Source of the DNA: Mycobacterium numidiamassiliense
Lineage (GTDB): Bacteria; Actinomycetota; Actinomycetes; Mycobacteriales; Mycobacteriaceae
Direction of reading: 5' to 3'
DNA: 64,000 nt
Assembly: GCF_900157365.1 (NCBI RefSeq)
Contig: NZ_FUEZ01000004.1
Span: forward strand, 917,066-981,065
Made by a program: the position numbers and the translations under genes. Under the pieces are notes generated by a model. The model was not told the DNA's origin. It did not search any database and saw only the letters and a list, made by a program, of their open reading frames with translations. This document shows positions 58,091-64,000 of this stretch, piece after piece; positions within the stretch are counted from its first letter, which is position 1, and the number at the start of each line of letters is the position of its first letter.

Positions 58091-58889
58091 ATGGGCTGAC
58101 CGCTGGACGCCCGGCATTTCGCTGGGGCGCGGGTCCAAGCCGATGGAGGCGGTCGGGGGCCTCTTCGCGATGTCGGCCGACGCGGTGAAGTTCATGTTCG
58201 TACGGCCGTTCCAGTGGCGCGAGTTCTTGGAGCAGTCGTGGTTTGTGGCGCGCGTCGCGATCGTGCCCACGTTGTTGGTGGCGATTCCGTTCACCGTCTT
58301 GGTCAGCTTCACCCTCAACATCTTGTTGCGGGAATTGGGAGCCGCCGACCTATCCGGTGCGGGTGCCGCATTCGGCGCCGTCACCCAGATCGGTCCGCTG
58401 GTGACCGTGTTGATCGTGGCCGGCTCCGGCGCGACGGCGATGTGCGCCGACCTGGGTTCGCGCACGATCCGCGAAGAGATCGACGCGATGGAAGTGCTGG
58501 GCATCAATCCGATCCAGCGTTTGGTCACACCGCGCATGTTGGCAGCGGGCTTAGTGGCCCTGCTGCTGAACAGCTTGGTCGTCATCATCGGCATCGTGGG
58601 CGGCTACATCTTTTCGGTGTTCGTCCAGGACGTGAACCCCGGAGCGTTCGCCGCCGGCATCACGCTGCTGACGGGCGTGCCCGAGGTGCTCATTTCGTGT
58701 GTCAAGGCAGCACTTTTCGGCCTGATCGCCGGCTTGGTCGCCTGCTATCGCGGGCTGACGGTGTCCGGCGGCGGTGCCAAGGCGGTAGGCAACGCTGTCA
58801 ACGAAACGGTGGTTTTTGCGTTCATGGCCCTACTCGTGGTCAATGTGGTTGTCACCGCCATCGGTATCCGTTTTTCGTCGAAGCAGTAG
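58080..58889 (+). CDS. YrbE-type MlaE-family permease subunit A
   Basis: 269-residue integral membrane permease of the Mce lipid importer. About five membrane segments; the MlaE-family EQSWFVARVAIVPTLLVAIPFT and IREEIDAMEVLGINPIQRLVTPRMLA (the cytoplasmic EExDAxxxxGxxP coupling helix) are clear. The pair YrbEA/YrbEB would be driven by the MceG ATPase encoded elsewhere. ATG 58080 or ATG 58144 are possible starts. First certain gene of the operon. Confidence 0.93.
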   Translation: MANKWADRWTPGISLGRGSKPMEAVGGLFAMSADAVKFMFVRPFQWREFLEQSWFVARVAIVPTLLVAIPFTVLVSFTLNILLRELGAADLSGAGAAFGAVTQIGPLVTVLIVAGSGATAMCADLGSRTIREEIDAMEVLGINPIQRLVTPRMLAAGLVALLLNSLVVIIGIVGGYIFSVFVQDVNPGAFAAGITLLTGVPEVLISCVKAALFGLIAGLVACYRGLTVSGGGAKAVGNAVNETVVFAFMALLVVNVVVTAIGIRFSSKQ

Positions 58890-58914
58890 CTCGAGGGAGG
58901 TGTAGGAAAACGCT

Positions 58915-59760
58915 GTGGCGCTAAGAGCTGTCTATCCGCGTTTGTCGCGGCAACTGCAGAAGCCGGTCGGCACGTTGGGCCGTATCGGCGATCACACCTT
59001 GTTCTATGGCAAGGCGATTGCCGGGATTCCGTTTGCGGTCACGCGTTATCGGCGCGAGATCATTCGTCTGGTTGCTGAGATCAGCATGGGTGCGGGCACG
59101 TTGGCGATGATCGGCGGGACGCTGGCGATCGTCGGGTTTATGACGTTGGCCGCCGGTGGCACGCTGGCGGTGCAGGGGTACAGCTCGCTGGGCAATATCG
59201 GTATCGAGGCGCTGACCGGCTTCTTGGCGGCGTTTATCAACGTGCGGATCGCGGCGCCGATCGTCGCGGGCATCGGCTTGGCGGCCACGTTCGGTGCGGG
59301 GGTCACCGCGCAGCTGGGTGCGATGCGGATCAACGAAGAGATCGATGCGCTGGAATCCATGGCGATTCGCCCGATCTCGTATCTGGTGAGTACCAGGATC
59401 GTGGCCGGGATGCTGGCGATCACGCCGCTGTACAGCATCGCGGTGGTGTTGTCCTTTCTGGCCAGCCAGTTCATCACGACGGCGTTGTTCGGGCAGTCCA
59501 GTGGCTTGTACAACCACTACTTCACGACGTTTCTGAATCCCATCGACTTGTTCTGGTCCTTCCTGCAGGCCGTCGCGATGGCGTTGACGATCTTGTTGAT
59601 CCATACCTATTACGGCTATTTCGCATCCGGTGGGCCGGCCGGTGTGGGGGTGGCCACCGGTAACGCGGTGCGGACCTCGCTGATCGTGGTGGTCTCGGTG
59701 ATCCTGCTGGTGTCGCTGGCCATCTATGGTTCCAACGGCAACTTCAACCTGTCCGGCTAG
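58915..59760 (+). CDS. YrbE-type MlaE-family permease subunit B
   Basis: 281-residue second permease. INEEIDALESMAIRPISYLVSTR is the coupling helix; hydrophobic segments at about 50-80, 90-115, 150-180, 195-225 and 245-270. GGGAGG precedes GTG 58915 at some distance (about 15 bases), with GTAGGA nearer. It forms a heterodimer with subunit A in the inner membrane. Confidence 0.94.
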   Translation: MALRAVYPRLSRQLQKPVGTLGRIGDHTLFYGKAIAGIPFAVTRYRREIIRLVAEISMGAGTLAMIGGTLAIVGFMTLAAGGTLAVQGYSSLGNIGIEALTGFLAAFINVRIAAPIVAGIGLAATFGAGVTAQLGAMRINEEIDALESMAIRPISYLVSTRIVAGMLAITPLYSIAVVLSFLASQFITTALFGQSSGLYNHYFTTFLNPIDLFWSFLQAVAMALTILLIHTYYGYFASGGPAGVGVATGNAVRTSLIVVVSVILLVSLAIYGSNGNFNLSG

Positions 59761-59780
59761 CGAAAGGTGGTGAAGGCGAA

Positions 59781-61058
59781 GTGACGCGCAACTTCGGGCC
59801 CGGTCCCATCGACCGCTCTGAAGCCGACAGCTCCGCTAGTCCTGTCGCGGCATCGCCCGGCCGCCACTTCGGTGCGCAGTCGTATGCGCGCCCCCTTGCC
59901 GGGTTGGGGACATTCGTTGTCGTTGGCGTCATCGTCCTCATCGCGATGGGCCTGTTCCAGGGGAGTTTCACCAAGACCGTGCCGGTCACCGTGGTGTCGC
60001 CGCGCGCCGGCCTGGTAATGAACCCCGACGCCAAAGTGAAAATGCGCGGGGTCGAGGTGGGCAAGGTCGGGTCGATCGACGTGCGGCCCAACGGGCAAGC
60101 GGTCCTGAACCTCGAAATGCAGCCGTCCCAAATGCATCTCATTCCGGCGAACGTGCTCGTCGACATCGTATCGACCTCCGTGTTCGGTGCGAAATACGTC
60201 GACTTGATACCGCCCGCGGAACCTTCGTCGCAGCATCTGCAGCCCGGCGCGGTACTGCAGAACAAGGACGTCACGGTCGAAATCAACACGGTATTCCAGC
60301 AATTGACGTCGGTGTTGTCGTCGATCGATCCGGCCAAGCTCAACGAAACCCTGGGAGCGATCGCCTCGGCGGTGAATGGCCGGGGTCACAAGATCGGCCA
60401 GACGTTTGCGGACTTCGATGCGTTTCTGGCCAAGCAGGAGCCGAGCCTTCCCGCGCTGAGTCACGATCTCGAGGCGCTGCCCGTGGTGAGCAACGCCTAC
60501 GCAGACGCTGCGCCGGACCTCATTGCGACCATCAACAACACGATCACAATCAGCAAGACCCTTACCGACGAGCAAAAGAATCTGGACACGTTCCTGCTCA
60601 GTTCAATTGGGTTGGCCGACACCGGCAATGACGTGGTGGGTGCCAACCGGCAGCCGTTGACCGACGTCCTTCATCTGCTGAAGCCCACCACCGATCTGCT
60701 CAACGAATATCACCAGGCGCTGTGGTGCGGCATCAAGGGATCGCTGGAGAACCTGCATTCGCCAAACAACACGGAGCCGATGATCTATGCGCAGGTCTTC
60801 CTGGGCTTCGGCGCCGAACGTTACCGCTACCCGAGCAACCTGCCCAAGGTGGCGGCGACCGGCGGCCCGCGGTGCGAGAATCTTCCGGTGGTGCCCTACG
60901 GTAAAGCGCCGGAGTTCGTGATCAGCGACGTCGGCACCAACCCTCAGGAGTACGGCAACCCGCAACTGATGTGGAACTCCGACGCGCTCAAGCAGTTGCT
61001 GTACGGACCGATCGACGGGCCGCCCCGCAACGTCACGCAGATCGGACAGCCCGGATGA
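59781..61058 (+). CDS. MceA-type lipid-binding protein
   Basis: 425-residue MceA. A cytoplasmic N-terminus rich in Ser/Pro, one membrane segment at about 41-59, the MlaD/MCE domain (VSPRAGLVMNPDAKVKMRGVEVG..VLNLEM) at about 70-150, then a long helical tube-forming region (DAFLAKQEPSLPALSHDLEAL). GTG 59781 follows GAAGG. It would form one chain of the heterohexameric periplasmic Mce needle. Confidence 0.94.
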   Translation: MTRNFGPGPIDRSEADSSASPVAASPGRHFGAQSYARPLAGLGTFVVVGVIVLIAMGLFQGSFTKTVPVTVVSPRAGLVMNPDAKVKMRGVEVGKVGSIDVRPNGQAVLNLEMQPSQMHLIPANVLVDIVSTSVFGAKYVDLIPPAEPSSQHLQPGAVLQNKDVTVEINTVFQQLTSVLSSIDPAKLNETLGAIASAVNGRGHKIGQTFADFDAFLAKQEPSLPALSHDLEALPVVSNAYADAAPDLIATINNTITISKTLTDEQKNLDTFLLSSIGLADTGNDVVGANRQPLTDVLHLLKPTTDLLNEYHQALWCGIKGSLENLHSPNNTEPMIYAQVFLGFGAERYRYPSNLPKVAATGGPRCENLPVVPYGKAPEFVISDVGTNPQEYGNPQLMWNSDALKQLLYGPIDGPPRNVTQIGQPG

Positions 61059-62098
61059 CCGGCTCGCGCCCGATGATCATCAAGTTCGGCGCGTTCGCAT
61101 TCATCATGACGCTGCTGACGGTGTCGTTGTTCTTTATCTTCGGCCAGTACACGACCGGCTCGACGAACGGCTATAGTGCGCTCTTCAATGATGTTTCGCG
61201 TTTGAAGCCGGGACAGACCGTCCGGGTCGCCGGCGTCCGGGTGGGCACGATCAACAGCGTCTCGCTGCGTCCGGACAAAAAGGTTGAGGTGAAGTTCGAC
61301 GCCGACCGCGGCGTCGTGCTCACCACCGGCACAAAAGCCATGATCCGCTATCTCAACCTTGTCGGTGACCGCTACCTCGAACTCGTCGACGGTCCCGGAT
61401 CCACCAAGGTGCTGCCACCCGGGTCGGAGATCCCGATCGACCGCACCGCGCCCGCGCTCGACCTCGATCTCCTGCTGGGCGGGCTCAAACCCGTTACGCA
61501 GGGCCTGAATCCGCAAGACGTCAATGAACTCAGCGCATCACTCATCCAGGTTTTCCAGGGTGAGGGCGGAACGCTGAACTCGCTCTTCTCGAAGACAACC
61601 TCGTTTTCGAACACGTTGGCTGACAACAGCCAAACGATCCAGGAACTCATCGACAACCTCAATATCGTCGTGGCCACCGTCGACAAGGAGGGCGGCAAAT
61701 TCTCCAGCGCCATCGACCGGCTGGAGAAGCTGATCAGCGGACTGTCTAATGACCGCGACACCATCGGCACCGCCATCACCGCGCTGGACAGGGGAACCGC
61801 CTCGATCGCGGATCTGCTCGGCCGCGCCCGTAAACCGTTGGCCGACGTCGTGGATCAAACGAATCGGCTGGCGCCACTGCTGGATAGCGACGACAAGAAC
61901 CTGATCGATATTTCGTTGCAGAAGTTGCCGCACAACATCAAGAAACTGACCAGGCTGGGTTCCTACGGTTCCTGGTTCCCCTACTATCTGTGCGGGCTGG
62001 AGCTCCGTGTCTCCGATTTGCAGTACCGAACGGTGCAGGTGGGCATAGCACACCAGACCACCGGACGATGCGCAGAGCCGAAGGATCCCAATGAATAG
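61055..62098 (+). CDS. MceB-type protein
   Basis: 347-residue MceB. Membrane segment about 8-30 (FGAFAFIMTLLTVSLFFIFGQ), MCE domain RLKPGQTVRVAGVRVGTINSVSL, then helical coiled segments (TIQELIDNLNIVVATVDKEGGKFSSA). The ATG overlaps the mceA stop (ATGA). The C-terminus holds two cysteines, as usual for MceB. Confidence 0.94.
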   Translation: MTGSRPMIIKFGAFAFIMTLLTVSLFFIFGQYTTGSTNGYSALFNDVSRLKPGQTVRVAGVRVGTINSVSLRPDKKVEVKFDADRGVVLTTGTKAMIRYLNLVGDRYLELVDGPGSTKVLPPGSEIPIDRTAPALDLDLLLGGLKPVTQGLNPQDVNELSASLIQVFQGEGGTLNSLFSKTTSFSNTLADNSQTIQELIDNLNIVVATVDKEGGKFSSAIDRLEKLISGLSNDRDTIGTAITALDRGTASIADLLGRARKPLADVVDQTNRLAPLLDSDDKNLIDISLQKLPHNIKKLTRLGSYGSWFPYYLCGLELRVSDLQYRTVQVGIAHQTTGRCAEPKDPNE

Positions 62099-63173
62099 GT
62101 ACCGGGGCGCTCACCTCATCAAATCGGGCTTCATCGGCGCCGTCCTGATCATGCTGATCATCGCGGTCGGGCTGAACCCTGACCAATTGCTGCAACGGGC
62201 CACCACGGTCCGCTATCAGGCGCTGTTCGCCGATGCCGGCGGTCTCGCGACCGGCAACGAGGTCACGGTCTCGGGAATGAAGGTCGGCACCGTGTCGGAG
62301 ATGTCCCTTGACCATGGCGACGTTCTCGTGACGTTCACCGTCAAGGGGAACGTTCAGCTCGGGTCCGCCAGCACCGCGCACATCAGGACGGGTTCGCTGT
62401 TGGGCCAGCGAATACTGACCCTGGAATCGGCCGGCAGCAACACATTACGTCCGATGACCGTCATCCCGGTGTCGCGCACCTCCTCGCCCTATTCGTTGTC
62501 CGAGGCCGTGGAGAATCTCTCAAGCGACATCGAGGGGACCGATACCGGAGCGCTCAACCAGTCTCTTGACACGCTCTCCGCGACGCTGAATGAGATTGCG
62601 CCGCAATTGGGTCCCGCGTTCGACGGGGTGACCCGGTTGTCCCAGACTCTCAATGCCCGCAATAAGAATTTGAGCGAGTTGCTCAAGGGCGCCGGCGATG
62701 TCACCGGCATCCTGTCGCAACGCAGTCAGCAGCTCAACACGCTGATCCTCAACGCCAACGACCTGGTGTCGATGCTGGTGACGCGGCGGCAGGCGATCGT
62801 GCGGTTGCTGGAGAGCACGTCGGCCGTTGCCACGCAGCTGACCGGCTTGGTGCACGACAACGAGTCGAAGCTGGCGCCATCGCTGAAGAAGCTGAACGAT
62901 GTGACCGCCATTCTGCAGAAGAACCGCGACAACATCGCCAAATCCCTTCCCGGCTACGCGCAGCTCGGAAGGCAAGGCGGCGAGATCGTGTCCAGCGGGT
63001 TCTACTACAACCCGTTCATCCCGAACATCTTCTTCCTGCAGTTCTTCCAGTGGTTGTTCGACTACAGCTTCGGCTTCCGTGCCTATGGCCGGCCGGGCTC
63101 GCCGCCGGACAACGCCGGCCCGCGGGCGTTCTTCCCCTTCCCGTTCAACGCGATTCCGGGGGGATCGCAGTGA
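62091..63173 (+). CDS. MceC-type protein
   Basis: 360-residue MceC. Membrane segment at about 8-26, MCE domain GLATGNEVTVSGMKVGTVSEMSL, helical needle region and a Pro-rich C-terminus (GRPGSPPDNAGPRAFFPFP) typical of MceC. It overlaps mceB by 8 bp. Confidence 0.94.
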   Translation: MNRYRGAHLIKSGFIGAVLIMLIIAVGLNPDQLLQRATTVRYQALFADAGGLATGNEVTVSGMKVGTVSEMSLDHGDVLVTFTVKGNVQLGSASTAHIRTGSLLGQRILTLESAGSNTLRPMTVIPVSRTSSPYSLSEAVENLSSDIEGTDTGALNQSLDTLSATLNEIAPQLGPAFDGVTRLSQTLNARNKNLSELLKGAGDVTGILSQRSQQLNTLILNANDLVSMLVTRRQAIVRLLESTSAVATQLTGLVHDNESKLAPSLKKLNDVTAILQKNRDNIAKSLPGYAQLGRQGGEIVSSGFYYNPFIPNIFFLQFFQWLFDYSFGFRAYGRPGSPPDNAGPRAFFPFPFNAIPGGSQ

Positions 63174-64000
63174 TGGCACGGCTTCCGGGGATTCCGCGCA
63201 GCAAGCTGAAGGTGGGCTTGGCGATTGTGTTGGTCGGACTGGTGGTGGTCGGCACGGGTATCGCCGTCCGCAACACCTTCTTCCGGGCGACGACAATCAC
63301 CGCGTACTTCCCGACCGCCACCGCGATCTACCCGGGTGACGATGTGCGGGTGTCGGGCATGAGGGTGGGCACCATCGATTCGATTCAGCCGCAGGGCACC
63401 CGGGCAAAGTTGGTGATGCATGTCGATCACGGGGTGAACATTCCGGCCGATGCCAAGGCGGTGATCGTCGCCCAGAATCTGGTGGCCGCACGCTACGTCC
63501 AGCTCACCCCGGCCTACCGGACCAGCGGTCCCACCATGCGTGACGGCGCGGTGATACCGATCGAGCGCACGGCGGTCCCAGTCGAGTGGGACCAGGTAAA
63601 GACCCAGTTGATGCGTCTGGCAACCGAATTGGGGCCAAACAGCAAGGTGTCGACGCCGTCGGTGTCGCGTTTCATCGACAGTGCCGCCGATGCGTTGGGC
63701 GGGGACAACGGTGAAAAGCTGAGGCAGACACTGGCTCAACTGTCGGGGGTGACGAGGGTCTTCGCCAACGGCAGCGGCAACCTCGTCGACATCATCAAGA
63801 ACCTGCAGACGTTTGTTGCGGCCTTGCGGGACAGCAACACCCAGATCGTGCAGTTCGACAACCATTTGGCGACCCTGACCAGCGTGCTTGACGACAACAA
63901 GTCGGATCTAGATGCGGCGCTGACGAACTTGTCGGACGCGGTCGGCGAGGTGCAGCGGTTCATCGCGGGCAGTCGGGACGCGACCGCGGAGCAGATCCAG
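63173..64000 (+). CDS. MceD-type protein, 3' partial
   Basis: 276 codons of MceD, open to the window edge. ATG 63173 shares a base with the mceC stop (TGATG). Membrane segment about 15-33 (LAIVLVGLVVVGTGIAV), MCE domain ATAIYPGDDVRVSGMRVGTIDSI, and the beginning of the helical region. mceE and mceF are expected beyond the window. The paralogue number of the Mce system cannot be told from the sequence alone. Confidence 0.92.
   Translation, partial: MARLPGIPRSKLKVGLAIVLVGLVVVGTGIAVRNTFFRATTITAYFPTATAIYPGDDVRVSGMRVGTIDSIQPQGTRAKLVMHVDHGVNIPADAKAVIVAQNLVAARYVQLTPAYRTSGPTMRDGAVIPIERTAVPVEWDQVKTQLMRLATELGPNSKVSTPSVSRFIDSAADALGGDNGEKLRQTLAQLSGVTRVFANGSGNLVDIIKNLQTFVAALRDSNTQIVQFDNHLATLTSVLDDNKSDLDAALTNLSDAVGEVQRFIAGSRDATAEQIQ

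Noticed and set aside
1..64000. Search for mobile elements, tRNA or rRNA genes
   Set aside because: No transposase, integrase, terminal repeats, tRNA cloverleaf or rRNA sequence was recognised by reading; composition is uniform throughout.

Overview
This is GC-rich actinobacterial DNA, almost certainly from a nontuberculous Mycobacterium. The evidence is a YrbE/Mce importer operon at the right end, an MmcO-type copper oxidase, a mycofactocin-type dehydrogenase, a DUF5313 membrane protein, several P450/single-cluster ferredoxin pairs, and frequent GTG/TTG starts with ATGA or GTGA gene overlaps. No rRNA, tRNA, insertion sequence, prophage or CRISPR array was seen. About 67 protein genes are supported, nearly all for oxidation, CoA activation and beta-oxidation-like breakdown of an unidentified lipophilic, probably cyclic, substrate.

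Layout. 1-3393: an operon of LLM flavin oxidoreductase, SDR, cyclase-fold hydrolase and alpha/beta hydrolase, convergent with mmcO. 5118-15044: NmrA-like protein and SDR, then a TetR-led operon of ferredoxin, P450, amidohydrolase, two M24 proteins and a fused type III CoA-transferase. Two near-identical 22-bp palindromes sit exactly 27 nt upstream of the SDR and the tetR starts. 15083-23700: SDR, benzoylformate decarboxylase with a possible leader peptide, OhrR-like MarR gene that looks leaderless, mycofactocin SDR, TetR divergent from an acyl-CoA dehydrogenase, and a dihydrodipicolinate-reductase-like protein. 23712-29402 (minus): CMD protein, Rieske oxygenase, amidohydrolase, SnoaL-like protein and an acyl-CoA dehydrogenase pair. 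29823-34318 (plus): amidohydrolase, acyl-CoA dehydrogenase, enoyl-CoA hydratase, thiolase. 34414-43140: TetR, two P450s with ferredoxins, two beta-hydroxyacid dehydrogenases, a hydrolase and a DUF35-thiolase fusion. 43267-48923: ferredoxin plus NuoF-like reductase, Rieske ferredoxin, hydrolase and two amidohydrolases. 49262-57810: SDRs, dehydrogenase, CMD protein, a second acyl-CoA dehydrogenase pair, P450/ferredoxin and a CoA-transferase. 58080-64000: yrbEA-yrbEB-mceA-mceB-mceC-mceD, cut by the window edge.

How it may work together (inference): the Mce system imports a lipid. P450s and the Rieske oxygenase, fed by ferredoxins and the NuoF-like reductase, hydroxylate it. SDRs oxidise the alcohols, CoA-transferases activate the acids, acyl-CoA dehydrogenases, hydratase and thiolase or aldolase shorten them, and amidohydrolase-fold enzymes and hydrolases open or decarboxylate intermediates. 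The strongest regulatory signal is a recurring operator, GAGAAT-N3-ATTCTC, exact at four promoters and degenerate at five more, spread over 36 kb of this cluster and suggesting a single local regulon.
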